Assembly (NCBI GenBank): GCA_032690845.1
Contig: CM064434.1
Coordinates: 30,029,069 to 30,093,068 of the forward strand
From: Eleusine coracana subsp. coracana
Lineage: Eukaryota > Streptophyta > Magnoliopsida > Poales > Poaceae
Direction of reading: 5' to 3'
DNA length: 64,000 bases
Part shown: in pieces, positions 30,583 through 41,910 of the stretch
Layout: each line of letters starts with the position of its first letter
How positions within the stretch are numbered: the stretch's first letter is position 1
Notes under the pieces: generated by a model
The model's input: the letters and a program-made list of their open reading frames with translations, nothing else
Told to the model about the DNA's origin: nothing
Database searches by the model: none
Translations under genes and position numbers: made by a program

Positions 30583-32126
30583 TCAAATTTGAGGAAGAGG
30601 ATCCTTCCTTTGGGAACGATTCAAGATCGGATCGGTCTGTTGATGAGGACTTGTTCGGATCCACTTACCCATATCCCTATACTGTCGACGTGGTGGATAT
30701 AACAGATCCCGCCGATGGAGACCAGGATGGTGACCAAAATGGTGATCATGAAGATAACCCCGTTGATGGCCACCCAAATCAACTGGCCGAAGGAGGTCAA
30801 TAGGAGGAGGACCCTCTAGCTGATGACTTATCGGTCAGACACCACCGTTGACCAAGAGGGTCGCGCGGTTCACGCAACGCACATCGACTGGATCTCGGTC
30901 CAGAACTCAAAGTGGATGGCGTCAAGGTCTACCACACTCCTCAGAATAACATCATAGGGGCCAAAAGTTTGCTTGACAATCTAATGGTCGACGTGAATTA
31001 TCAGACCCCTGCGATGCAGAAAGTGGGGGCTATGCTTAAGGCGGCTACGGCTCAAGAGGCCGCAAAATCTCCGTCGGTCACAAGCTCTATTCACGTATCT
31101 TTGCGAGGTCGGCAAAGACATGAAGATCTGAGAAATTCTCTCAGCGTCCGTGATGGACGAGATACCATCAACTCTCACTATGAAGAACGTGCTCGGGACA
31201 ACCAACGCTATGAGGAAGAACGCCGTGATTGGAGAACGGATGACTGATGGGATGACAGATGGGATGACCGACGAGAGGACCGTCAAGATCCTCCTCCAAG
31301 GCACAACCGCGATGACTGATGTTGACGAGATGATCGGGATCGACGTGATAATGATGATAACGACCATCAGCGTCATCGACATGATGACGATGTTGGACTG
31401 AGACACGGCCGCCGTGCAAACCCATCTCCAGACTGGCATAGATGGTCGATGACACCGACCGACGATGAGATCAATGGCATCAAGTCTTACATCCCTAGGC
31501 TTCGCATAGCTCGATGGCCAAAAGGATTCAAGCCTGCTCCCATCAAAAAATACGATGGTCAGACCAATCCTCGAGAGTGGCTACAGCTTTACAGCACGAC
31601 GATTCGATCAACTAGAGGTGATTCCTATGTAATGGCTAATTACCCCCTGGTATGCCTGGATCCAGCTGTTCTAATATGGCTCACATCTCTTCTAGAGGAG
31701 TCAATCACATCTTGGGGAGACCTCAACAGGAAGCTCATAGAAAGTTTCAAAGCTACATGCAATCGACCGGGCAACCACTTCGACCTCACTCGGATCAAGC
31801 AGAATACCGACGAACCTCTTCGTGATTACATCAAGCAATTTTGCGCTAAGAAGACTGAGATCCCCAATGTCCCGGACCAACAAATCATTGCCGCCTTCCA
31901 GGGAGGGATCCGTAGCGATGACTTGGTTCGTGAGATCGGTCAGAGGAATCATGACCTCAAGCTGACCGCTCAAGAGTGCTTCGAGATCGCTGACAAGTTC
32001 ACGTTTGGTGAGTCGGCGTTGGATGACATCCGGGGAAAAGGCAAAGAGAAGCGATCGAACAAGCCTGAGTCCTCAAAGAAGGAGAAGAAGAGGAAGCCTG
32101 ATAACGTGGTTCACACGGTGGACTAA
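30583..32126 (+). pseudogene. gag: Tat H gag, main part
   Basis: Acidic region (DGDQDGDQNGDHEDN) at 30700-30800, Arg/Asp-rich spacer to 31440, then the capsid core 31449-32126: FKPAPIKKYDGQTNPREWLQ, WGDLNRKLIESFKATCNRPG, EPLRDYIKQFCAKKTEIPN, IIAAFQGGI and ECFEIADKF, followed by a Lys-rich end. These match Tat/Retand gag. Stops and frame changes separate the acidic part from the core. Confidence 0.85.
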
Positions 32127-32704
32127 CTTCAGAAGAACCCTTGAACAAGCCAACCATCCACGAATGAGCTGCTGAGTGGCCCATGCCTTTGGTACCCAAA
32201 GGGAAACCACAAAGCAAAAGATTGGCTAAAGATCCCCTGAGGCGCAATAGCAAAGACAAAACCAATGACGATGGCGACAAGGACGACTCAGGAGAGTTCT
32301 AGGAGCCCCGCAAGGAAGTCAAGTTCATCTTCGGTGGCCCGAATGCCTATGTGTCCAAGCACAAGCAAAAGCTGGAACTTCGGGAGATCAACTCGGTGGA
32401 ACCAGCTGCACCTCAATTCCTGAGGTGGTCTGAGCTGGAGCTTCGGAATTCTTTCGATTATGATGTACAAAGTTGCGAGATGGCCAATAAACAGTTGATG
32501 TTGTCCTACCAGAAGGAGATCCAGCAGGCAGTCGACACGGAAGAGCAGACCGGAGCGGAGGTTCTAACAAAGAAGCCTACCAAACACAAGATTCAGACCG
32601 ATGTCATACAAACCAAGGAAATCCTGCTCGATCCTGAGGACCCCGATAAGGTAACTTATGCTAGGGCCAACCTCGACAAGAAATAGGAACTTGCACTCAC
32701 TCTT
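32127..32704 (+). pseudogene. Tat H gag-pol junction with the protease missing
   Basis: After a decayed zinc-knuckle-like piece (CLWYPKGNHKAKDW, where a Cys/His knuckle is expected) comes KFIFGGPNAYVSKHKQKLELRE and RWSELELRNSFDYD. The text then goes directly to CEMANKQLMLSYQKEIQQA, the segment before RT. The whole aspartic protease domain (D-G/S-G motif and about 200-270 residues) is absent, so an internal deletion is likely. A stop at 32684 separates this from RT. Confidence 0.7.
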
Positions 32705-33706
32705 TTGCTCCAGGAAAATAGGGACATCTTTGCATGGAAACCATCTGACATGCCGGGAGTTCCTAGGGAAAATATTGAGCACAACTTAAGGGTACCCCCA
32801 GGGGCTACCCCCGTTCAGCAGAGGCTTAGAAGATTTGCGCAAGATTGCAAGGACGCCATGAAGAAGGAGATAGTTAGATTATTAGATGCTAAGTTTATAG
32901 AGGAGGTGTATCATCCCGACTGGTTAGCAAATCCGGTCTTTGTACCCAAGAAGAATAAAGAATGGAGGATGTGTGTTGATTATACTGATCTGAACAAGGT
33001 CTGTCCTAAAGACCCTTTTGCTCTTCCTCGTATTGATCAGATTGTAGACTCGACAGCCGGGTGTGAGCTCTTGAGCTTTCTAGATGCCTATTCAGGCTAT
33101 CACCAGATCCCACTGAAGGTCAAAGATCAGATTAAAACTTCTTTTATAACACCCTTTGGCACCTATTGCTATATCACAATGCCTTTCGGTCTGAAGAACA
33201 TTGGCACGACTTACCAACGAGGTATTCAACGCTGCCTTGCTGCTCAGATCGGTCGGAACGCAGAAGCGTATGTTGATGACATCGTCATCAAGACTCAGAA
33301 TGTCGAAGAGCTTATTTTGGACCTGGCAGAAACCTTTGACAATCTAAGGCATTATTCAATAAAGCTGAATCCCAAGAAGTGTGTTTTTGGGGTTCCTTTG
33401 GGAAAGCTACTCGGTTACATCATTTCGAAATGGGATATAGAAGCCAACCCGGATAAAATCAAGGCGATCCTTGATTTGGGGCCACCTAATTCTCAAAGGG
33501 ATGTAGAGAAGCTGATCGAATGCATGGCGTCTTTGAGTCGCTTTATTTCCCGACTGGGGGTTGGAGGGTTACCACTTTTCCGACTGCTTAAAAAGCAGGA
33601 AGACTTCATTTGGACCAAAGAGGCGCAGTCGGCATTGGACGAGTTGAAGGTTTACCTCAGCAACATTCCAGTATTGGTGCCTCAAGAGCCAGGAGAAAAA
33701 CTTTAG
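32705..33706 (+). CDS. pol: Tat H reverse transcriptase
   Basis: A 333-residue open frame containing the whole RT core: LLQENRDIFAWKPSDMPGV, VFVPKKNKEWRMCVDYTDLN, KDPFALPRIDQIVDSTAG, LSFLDAYSGYHQI, FGTYCYITMPFGLKN, AYVDDIVIKTQNVEEL, and GKLLGYIISKWDIEANPDK. YVDD is intact and there are no stops in the core. It is the best-preserved RT in the window. Without a protease and with a broken integrase it could not act alone. Confidence 0.92.
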   Translation: MLQENRDIFAWKPSDMPGVPRENIEHNLRVPPGATPVQQRLRRFAQDCKDAMKKEIVRLLDAKFIEEVYHPDWLANPVFVPKKNKEWRMCVDYTDLNKVCPKDPFALPRIDQIVDSTAGCELLSFLDAYSGYHQIPLKVKDQIKTSFITPFGTYCYITMPFGLKNIGTTYQRGIQRCLAAQIGRNAEAYVDDIVIKTQNVEELILDLAETFDNLRHYSIKLNPKKCVFGVPLGKLLGYIISKWDIEANPDKIKAILDLGPPNSQRDVEKLIECMASLSRFISRLGVGGLPLFRLLKKQEDFIWTKEAQSALDELKVYLSNIPVLVPQEPGEKL

Positions 33707-34625
33707 CTTTACATATCGGCCACAACTCAGATTGTGAGTAATGATTTAACGGTAGACCGAGAAGAAGAGGGGCATATACAAAAAGTACAACACCCGGTTT
33801 ATTTTGTGAGTGAGGTCCTTGGCACCTCTAAGGTAAAATACCAATAGATCTTGAAGTCGTTGTATGCATTGTTGGTCACCTCCAGGAAGTTGAAGCATTA
33901 CCTTCAAGCTCATCAGATTGAAGTCCAGACCTCCTTCGCACTCGACATAGTGCTACACAACTGAGAAGCCGAAGGCAAAATCGCCTGGTTGGAAGTCGAA
34001 CATTGGTCAATATACCATCACATTCGTGCCTCGGTCGGCTAGAAAGGGGCAAGCACTAGCTGATTTCGTTGCTGAGTGGACAGAGATTCAAAACCCACCT
34101 ACTACACAAGACATCGAGTATTGGAAAATGTACTTTGATGGGTCTCTTCAATTACAAGGAGTGGGTGCCGGAGTCGTGTTTATATTACCCACTGGAGAGA
34201 GGCTTTGATATGTCCTTCAGTTGATGTTTCACGCATCTAACAACGCTGTAGAGTATGAAGCCCTTCTACACGGTCTATGCATTGCCTCGTCACTCGGCAT
34301 CAAGCGCCTTGACGTCTTTGGTGACTCGTCTTTGGTTATTAATCAGGTCACTAAGGATTGGAACTGTGTGGATGACAATATGAGTGCTTACTGTCAAGAA
34401 GTAAGGAAGCTCGAAGACAAATTTAATGGATTGAAGTTCACGCATGTGCTTCGAGACAATAACCAAGTGGTCCCCCCAGGTGTTTTCTTACACACTCTGG
34501 ATTCCCCCATGATTTCTCCTCGGTCGGATGTATTAATGAATGATGTTACTGATCTCGTTGGTGATGACAACATGGAGACTGATTGGCGTGACCCGCTCAT
34601 CCAATATTTGGATAAGGGAACGTAG
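33707..34625 (+). pseudogene. pol: Tat H RNase H and archaeal-type RNase H
   Basis: 33707-34010 holds a decayed gypsy RNase H with several stops (VYFVSEVLGTSKVKYQ, SLYALLVTSRKLKHYLQAH). 34026-34625 holds the second RNase H of Tat elements: ALADFVAEW, YFDGSLQLQGVGAGVV, stop near 34206, NNAVEYEALLHGL and DVFGDSSLVINQV. The catalytic Asp, Glu and Asp are visible in the second domain. Confidence 0.85.
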
Positions 34626-35852
34626 CCTTCGGATCCTAATGAGCAACGAAGACTGGAGACCCGATGCCGAGGGTATTTGTTAGTGGGAAACCAACTCTAT
34701 AAAAGAGGAGGTTCAAACATCTTGATGAGATGCATCTTGATAGCAGAAGGCCAAAAGTTGGTATAAGAAATTCATTCTGTGATATGTGGCAATCATGCCG
34801 CTTCCAAGACTTTGGTCGGCAAAGCTTTCCGGCAAGGGTTTTATTGGCCCACGGTGGTTGAAGATGCACACCGGGTCGTTCGGACGTATGAAGGTTGTGA
34901 ATTCTTCGCTCAACAAATGCATGTGCCTTCACAGCAACTTCAGATGATACCTTTGACTTGGCCCTTTGCTGTTTGGGGGCTCGTTATTGTCGGTCCTTTC
35001 AAAAAGGCGCCAGGCGGGTTCACTTATCTATTTGTTTCTATTGACAAATTCACCAAGTGGATTGAAGCAAAGCCAGTCAGCAAGATTACGTCAAAGAAGG
35101 CTATCGAGTTTGTCAAGGATGTCTTCATTCGGTCCGGGGTTCGTCATGATATCATTACCGATAATGGCACTCAATTCACTTCAGTGGAGTTTCGTGACTC
35201 TGCCGATGAGATGGAAATAAAAATCCACTTTGCATCAGTGGCTCATCCTCAAAGCAATGGGCAGGTCAAACGGGCCAATGGTATGATTCTCCAAGGATTG
35301 AAGCCTCGGATATTCGACAGGCTTAAGCCTTATGCCGGTCAGTGGGTCAAAGAAATGTCTTCAGTTCTTTGGAGGCTTTGCACAAACACCAGTTGGTCAA
35401 CTGGTCAGTCACCTTTCTCATTGGTCTATGGCTCAGAGGCTATGCTGTCGACCGAACTCAGCCTTGTTTCGGCACGGGCTTAGGCGTACGATGAACAGCT
35501 TCCTAAAGAGAATCGAGAGATTGATTTGATTGCAGCAAAGGAGTTGCGTGATCACGCTCTGTTTCAGTCGGCACTTTACCAACAAGGCTTACGTCGTTAT
35601 TATGATAAAAATGTACGTAATTGCCACTTCCAAGTTGGAGATTTAGTGCTTCGCCGAGTGCAGTCAACGAAGAACCAGCATAAGCTTTCTCCAAAGTGGG
35701 AAGGACCATATGTTGTGAAGGAAGTCACTCTCCTGGGGGCTAACCGACTGATGTATGAAGACGGTGATGATATACCAAATTGTTGGAACATAAATAAGCT
35801 ACGTTGTTTCTATACTTCATTATTCCTTTGTATACTTATACGTTATTCATGA
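34626..35852 (+). pseudogene. pol: Tat H integrase with two catalytic residues lost
   Basis: The first part (34626-34780) is a decayed linker with stops. The zinc finger region is partly degraded (HAASKTLVGKAFRQGFYWP, YEGCEFF where Cys-x2-Cys is expected). The core has WGLVIVGPF, where the first Asp is Val (GTT 34983-34985), ITDNGTQF with the second Asp intact, and HPQSNGQVKRANG, where Glu is Lys (AAA 35268-35270) at the exact 35-residue spacing. After a stop at 35481 the C-terminal part follows (ENREIDLIAAKELRDHA, FQVGDLVLRRV, LSPKWEGPYVV). Confidence 0.9.
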
Positions 35853-36359
35853 ATGAAACTTCGATCTTTTTGATGAAAGATTTTATGATGATTTTCATTC
35901 TATATTGTCTTGATTCCCTAATTTATTTTATTAAACAATTGAGCCAGGGGCTAGTAATAATGTCTCACTTCAGTCTAATCGTATTTTGATTTTGGACTAC
36001 TTTCTGACCGATTTCTTCTCTTTGAATACGATCTTCATTTTCTTAGTCTCACGTCTATACATTATGGTTATATACTTTATACTGCACGTCAGACTACCAC
36101 TACACTAAACCCAGAGCCAAAGTGTGAGAGGTCATGTGTCGATTGGTCGACTCTGCTTGTTACGCGGTTACGAGTCACAACCTAAAATATTAAGGCAGAC
36201 CGATACAATTTGAGTTTCTCAATGACAGAAACATACTTATGACATTTTTATCAATCTTTTAAAGTTGATAAGCATGAAACTAGATTACATATAGGTAACA
36301 TTGTTTCATTACATAGATATTGCTAATGATATCTAACATTATAGGATTTACAACACCTT
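35853..36359. other. Tat H spacer after integrase
   Basis: AT-rich sequence of about 500 bp between the sense pol gene and the antisense gene. I see no gene or clear signal. Confidence 0.5.
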
Positions 36360-39207
36360 TGAAGGAGAGGAAGATTCAACTTGAAGCTCAACCTCAGGAG
36401 TTGCTGGAGGAGTAGGCACGGTCAGATTGATCTCTATATTGTTGACCAAAGCTCGGGAAGTCTCCAGCATGGAATTCAAAAGCAACTAGCATTGATCATC
36501 AGTGAAGTCTGGGTTGAAGCCCTCCTTGATCTTGTCTAGTGGCAGAGCGGGAGACCAAGATTGGCAAATAGCCAAAACCTGAATCCCAGCTTCGGTCGCC
36601 ACTCATCGAGTGTTATGAGCAATATCTTCCGACGCATTCTCCAGCAAGTACTCCAAGGAATGGCCAGACTGCTCCACTCGGTCGGCATGTACATAGTCCA
36701 TTGCCTTTCGAGCGGCATAAGATAGAGCTGCAAATGGTAATTTGTTGGTCAGTATGATCAAATGAGGAATCAAGCAGATGTGAGAAATAACAAAGGGCTT
36801 ACTGGCAAGTTTACATTTGAAGGATTTGGAGGTGCTCTTAGCTTCCTATATCTTGGCGTCAGCCTCCTTCAGCTCCTTCTGCAGCCGAGTGATCTCGGCC
36901 TTCTGGTCCTCGACCGACTTGGAGAGGTTTTCCTTCTCAGTATTTAAGGCATTGACAAACCTTTGCTGATTAGAAGTCAACTTCTCCAGGTCGGCAACCT
37001 TTTGGTCATGAGCTAAAAGACAAATATTTGAATCTTTAGCGCTAGAGTGATTGGTTGGTTATTTAAACATAGGTGGTGAGTGATCTTACCAGCTAAATCT
37101 TCTCGACCTTGGTTTAAGGCCTTCGTCATTTCTCTTTGGTCGGTCCACGGCTTTTCAATCTCCTTCTGTGCTTTGGCAAGCTGCTGACCGGTGACTAGCA
37201 AAACACTAGCAAAGTGTTAGTCTTATTTAAAGACTTGAAGACTAAAGAGTTTAGGACATACCAAAAGTCTCGGCTTCAAGGTATTCCACCCTAGCCTATT
37301 TTCTCTCTACAAGAGCATACATTTTCTGTATACAGAAAGGGGTTAAGCTTAAAGGCAAGATGAAGACAAAGCAAAAGCAGAGTACTGAAGTATCTTGCTA
37401 GCTTCTCGATTTTGATGCATGATTTCCATGTCCACCACTTCAGGCCGACCGATAAATTTGCAGATAATGTCGCCTTACCTTTGTCAAGAGGCGAAGGGAC
37501 GACAGCAGGAGTAGGTTGGGGTACAAGCGCCGGAATGGGGCAGGAATTACCCTGTCGACTGGCTTATCCACCTCGGTCGGCGTGTTTGATGACTTGCCGA
37601 CCGACTTGGGCACATCAGTCAGGCGAGGAGGATGTCCAGACTGAGTGTCTCCGTACTCTTGGGCACTCTGAGAATCACTCGTCCAACCACTGTCAAAATG
37701 AATATGGAGGAGATTAAGATGTGTTACAGATGGCAATAAGAGACAAGGAGCATAAGGGTAAAGAATTAACCTAGGAGCCTTCTTGAGCTTAATTCGGCAC
37801 AACCTCTTCTTCGAAGAAGTCAATTGAAAATCAGTTTCCTTCCTCTTCCGGGCAGATTTTTCTGCCTTGTCGGTCTGATCCACCCTCCCATCATCACTCT
37901 GAGTTTGGCTTGGGGGCTCCAACTGGCCTGAAGGTCGATCGGAGGGAGTGGGGGTGACATGACCAGCATCAGCAGATGACAACTCTTCATCATCATCCTG
38001 ATCTCCTATATATTGCCATTGGTTCCCAACGGTCTGCTTTACTCGCTGACCAGGGGGAGGCAGGGTGGAGACGGGGTCAGGACGAGCGCCTGTAGAAGAT
38101 CTCAAGCCTCCGGTGCCGGTCTGCTGTGTCTTCTCAACATAGTCCGGTCCCTCGAAATCAGTCGGAGGGAGCGGAGGATGAGAAACATAAGTATCCAAAA
38201 CCTGCACAAGAATCAAAATATCTAGCAGGGCATCAAGATAAGAACATAAGGGATTGCTCAAAGCAGACTGAGGCTTACTCAGGCCCGCATAGTGCCCTTG
38301 TTATACGCCTTCTTGATCAGCGAGTCATCTTGAAGGATATCTCCTTCAAACATTTTTGACAAGCGTTTCTTACGGAGCTCACCATTCGGCAGGTCAGGCA
38401 CTTCCCTGGTTTCATCATTATTGACGTAATTACATGCCGGGTGACTCTGTAGCTTCAGGGGCTGCACTCTACCGACTATGAAGCTCTTGGCGATGATAAT
38501 TCCGTCGATACCTTCAGCCTTCAAGTCGGCTATCTTCTTTAGCAGAGTGACCACCTCAGGATCGGTCTGATCGGGCTTCTCCGTCCATTGCGCCCGAGGA
38601 ATCGCCTTGGCACCGGTGAAATCGGCAAAAACAAGGGGAGGGTTGTCACAGTAAAACCACTCATCCTTCCAATTCTAGTTCCCGGTCTTCAATGGCACGT
38701 TGATGTAGGCCTCCTTCTTGCGCAATTGGAAGCCAACGCCACCTATAGCTACTTAATTGTCCTTGGTCGGCAGTAGACGGAGGACAAACAGATGGCAGAA
38801 TAAATTGAAATGGGGGAAGATTCCAAAAATGCTTCGCACATGTGCACAAAGATGGTGATGTGAAGGATGGAATTGGGATTGAGGTTGACAAGCTCAATCC
38901 CATAAAAGAAAAGGCGCCCGTGCAAGAAGCTGCAACAGGGGACTCCAAAGCCATGCTCGAAGAATGAGCGGAATACAACTATCTGTTTATGAATAGGGAT
39001 GGGGCAAGATTCACGGGGAACCTTCCAGTTGATCTGCACTTGCTCTGGAAGGATGCCGTCGACCACCATCTGATACATGTCGTCCTGGGAGAGGTTGCTC
39101 TTCGAGAACTCCCGAAGCTGCTCCGGGATGTCGATCTCCGATGAGGAGGACGCGACGGTGGCAGTGGGAGTGGTAGGGATCGAGGTGGAAACCTTCTTGC
39201 GACCCAT
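36360..39207 (-). pseudogene. Antisense multi-exon gene of Tat element H
   Basis: Starts at ATG 39207 (MGRKKVSTSIPTTP) on the strand opposite gag-pol. The first exon has FFEHGFGVPCCSFLHGRLFFYG and NPNSILHITIFVHMCEAFL, which match the 'putative gypsy type transposon' family (PF04195) from memory. After a frameshift near 38800 it continues LRKKEAYINVPLKTGN and KWVTLL-like residues to KGTMRA. Clear splice sites follow: intron 38202-38278 (GTAAGCC to TTGTGCAG), an acceptor near 37691 and an intron near 37020-37090 (GTAAGATC to TTTTAG). Later exons are Ser/Pro-rich with a basic SARKRKETD segment, then coiled coil. Stops and a frameshift make it a pseudogene. Function unknown. Confidence 0.7.
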
Positions 39208-40026
39208 GGCAATAATTGTTTTGGGCGTGGCGGATCGAATGCTGAACAATAGCAAAGGCCTGGGGGCTAAGCGCGGCGAGATCTGTGGTGGCCGGAAGTG
39301 GCGGTGCTAACCCTAGCTGGAAAGGTGAGGAGTCGAGAATAGAGGAGGCGCGAGGAAGACGAAAGGTTTGTGCGCAAGTTTGGCATGGACTGAGAGTCAA
39401 CTCGACGCTGCCTTTTATACTCCTGCTTTTTGACCTAAGGGTCCCATGGGACGGGGTGGGCCGTATAGTGAAGATAATTTTTTTCTTAAGCAAAGATTAA
39501 TTAAGGGCCTTAAAATTTGATTAGGGTCTAAAAACCTTGAGAAATAAAGCTCGGGGGCTTCTTCGATGCGAAGCATTTGAAAATTATTTAGCCATATCTA
39601 TAAGATTTGATGATCATGTAGCAAAGGACTTGATGGTCATATGGATATAAGTTCAAAGGTTGTGGTGTTGATTGAAGTCAATAACCAAATTGTCGAAAAT
39701 GGACTTATGGATAGTTAGAGTGACTAATTATTAGGGAAAGGTTGTATTATAACTGATGTCATTTAGCTTAGTACCATTATATGATTGATGTCATATTGGT
39801 CCAAATGAATTGAATATGATTGAAATCATAAAATTTAGACCGACCAGTCACTCGGACATGTGAATGTCACTCGGTCGACAAGGCTGAAGCTTTGCAAGTT
39901 AACTTACTGGTTTGATGACCAGAGGTTTATTAGACTCAAGCTTGATGGTTTGAGTAAAATCAAAATAACAAGAGCTAATATAATTAGACTCTTGCATTAT
40001 TTGTTAAGTCTCCAAATTATACAAGA
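39208..40026. other. Tat H 3' non-coding region
   Basis: The upstream region of the antisense gene and the 3' end of the element. It contains repeats of TAAGATTTGATGATCAT-like text but no gene. The region just upstream of 39207 may hold the antisense promoter; no TATA box is evident. Confidence 0.5.
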
Positions 40027-40109
40027 GTCGGGGGCTACACCTGATCAGGTGCACCTAACCGGTGCACCAGATCTATCAGGAACTTTGCAAGGCATGTAGA
40101 GATAGAATT
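40027..40109 (+). repeat. PPT and start of the 3' LTR of Tat element H, cut
   Basis: GAGTCGGGGGCTAC is a Tat-type polypurine tract. It is followed by about 70 bp that end in GCAAGGCATGTAGAGATAG, also present in the 5' LTR at 29143-29162. The upstream part does not align well with the 5' LTR start, so the exact border is uncertain. Sirevirus C begins at 40110, with GAATT at 40105-40109 as the probable TSD. Confidence 0.55.
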
Positions 40110-40337
40110 TGAAGGACCAAGAAGGCGACCAGAGGGGGGGGGGGGGTGAATGGCAGCCAAATAAAATTCTCCAAGAGAACTTGGCCTATATCCCACAAAC
40201 AACCCAAGCCAACCTACAAATCGATCATCAAGACTACACACACCAACTTGTGGTGTACTAGCCCTAGGAGTGATCAACCACACGAAAGAAACACAGTGGA
40301 AACAATCCTCAACAGTTCAGAACTGAACTCCCATCGG

Positions 40338-40507
40338 CAGTGCCGGTGGGCATCGGTAGTGCCGGTCACGCCTAACGACAGTGCTGGTGCGCGTCATCGG
40401 TAGTGTCGGTCCCACCTATCAACAGTGCCGGTGCAGGATGCTGCCGCACTGGAACCTACAGACTGGACCAATCAGCAGTGCCGGTCCTGGTCATCAGCAG
40501 TGCCGGT
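40338..40507. repeat. CAGTGCCGGT motif array in the Sirevirus C LTR
   Basis: Seven copies of CAGTGCCGGT or close variants start at 40338, 40357, 40379, 40401, 40423, 40476 and 40498. Four of the gaps are 22 bp, one is 19 and one is 53. Similar motifs occur at 12369-12490 and, in reverse, at 44835-44955. Confidence 0.88.
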
Positions 40508-41137
40508 CGACCCCCGACAGAACAGAAAATCTCTCGGGATCTTCTCAAATCTTCTCCAAAACTCAATCAAACGAACTCCAAATGATGTGATTTTTGGACC
40601 AGTGAATCCTCATCACATCACGACCCTAATCCTAGGAGATCAACTCAATTGGCTCACGAAATCATCACGAATTTCACATCTCGTGCCAAGAACACCAAAA
40701 AGGGGAAACATGAGAAATCCTTCAAATCGAAGGTGCTAGAGCCAATAATTCCATCAAGGATCCATATAGGATTATCCTAGCTCATCTAGCAACAAGTTTC
40801 TCAAGAAATCCGGGCCAAAAACTTATCCAAAAGTGAGATAAAAAATCACCACGAAAATGCTTCCGAAAATAGGAAAAAGGGAATTTCGGGATTCAAGTGA
40901 TGAGGGAAATCTTGAGCATGAAAATACTTCTCATATCATAGAAAGGTGCTTACAAGATCCATAGGTACAAGGCTAGGAAGCCACCCTCTTCCTCCCACTA
41001 TTTGGAAGAGCAAGAGATGTCTCTCACACACCCACTACTCTCCTCTGAAACATGAAGTCCTCTCCCAGCACTTTGAATAGAGTCCTAACACAAGGCTAAT
41101 GGGAAGAGAGGCATCTCTCCCACTAGCAACACCTCTC

Positions 41138-41145
41138 CTTATATA
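41138..41145 (-). promoter_or_regulatory. TATA box of the Sirevirus C LTR
   Basis: TATATAAG on the minus strand, between the start of the LTR and the motif array, a normal position for the LTR promoter. Confidence 0.6.
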
Positions 41146-41894
41146 GGCCTAGAGTCTATTCTACACATGACCACTCTACCCTTGACCTAGATAACATACC
41201 CACCTACCATGAGGGGCATAACCGTCCATCTTTTTCCTCATCGCCCGAATGCCATCGGACGCTTCACGTCCTTGCTTCATCTCGAAGCAAACTCCGTGAC
41301 GGTGCCACATGCACCACCAACCACCGCCACCGGTTTTGAGGCCCAAACCAGGAAACCGCCTTGCACGCTTCTCAAAGTGCGACTTCTTGATGTCGATGCG
41401 TGTCACCTTGTTCCGTGATCCTGACCACTGTCAAGTCTCTCCCAGTCCCTGTCCATCGGGCGCCCTTGTCACTTGCACCGGCATCCCGTTCGCCTTGACT
41501 TGGTTAACGTGCCGTCTTCATCACCACCACGGTTTTGAGGCTCAACCGCGAAATCGTCTGTGCTTCTTGCTTCTCCACGTGTACGGTGTGGATCACCCTT
41601 GACTTCACTCGACATCTCGATCGTCTGGCCCCAAGTGCCCTACTTGTGCCCGATCCTCTCGCCGTTGACAGCCAAGTCGACTCCGGTGACCTACACATCA
41701 TGAGACAAGCAAACACATTTCCCATCTCCTGCAACATCACCAATATCTCCACCAACTCTGGTTAGTCATAACCATGATATGCAAACCCATGGAATTCCTG
41801 GATTCCCACATTTCAACTCAAACACCAAATCCGCTTAAGTCAATTACTCATCACAAGTATAGTAAACCATGGCACATTTCCACATGGTTTCTCA

Positions 41895-41910
41895 ATCTCC
41901 CCCTTGATGA
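41895..41910 (-). other. Polypurine tract of Sirevirus C
   Basis: On the minus strand CATCAAGGGGGAGAT lies directly before the LTR start. Confidence 0.85.

Larger units (their letters stand above)
29044..40109 (+). mobile_element. Tat-lineage gypsy retrotransposon H
   Basis: An 11-kb plus-strand element inserted in the B LTR: a short 5' LTR, PBS TTGGCGCGCCAGGTAGGGG, gag, RT, RNase H plus a second archaeal-type RNase H, integrase, a long 3' region with an antisense spliced gene, and a PPT/LTR start cut at 40109 by Sirevirus C. The second RNase H and the antisense gene are known traits of Tat elements. It is defective: protease missing, two integrase catalytic residues lost, and several stops. 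Confidence 0.88.
40110..41894 (-). repeat. 3' LTR of Sirevirus C
   Basis: 1785 bp, from TGAGAAACCATGTGG (minus strand, at 41894) to CTTGGTCCTTCA (at 40110). It has a poly-G/C run near its end and CAGTGCCGGT motifs at 40338, 40357, 40379, 40401, 40423, 40476 and 40498, mostly spaced 22 bp. Confidence 0.87.

Noticed and set aside
30981..31439. Minus-strand ORF of 152 codons in the H gag region
   Set aside because: Antisense shadow of the Arg/Asp-rich gag spacer; no motif of its own.
41206..41770. Possible host gene exons (several open frames)
   Set aside because: The interval lies inside the complete Sirevirus C LTR, bounded by TG...CA and a PPT. The frames are short and not conserved in the related fragments.
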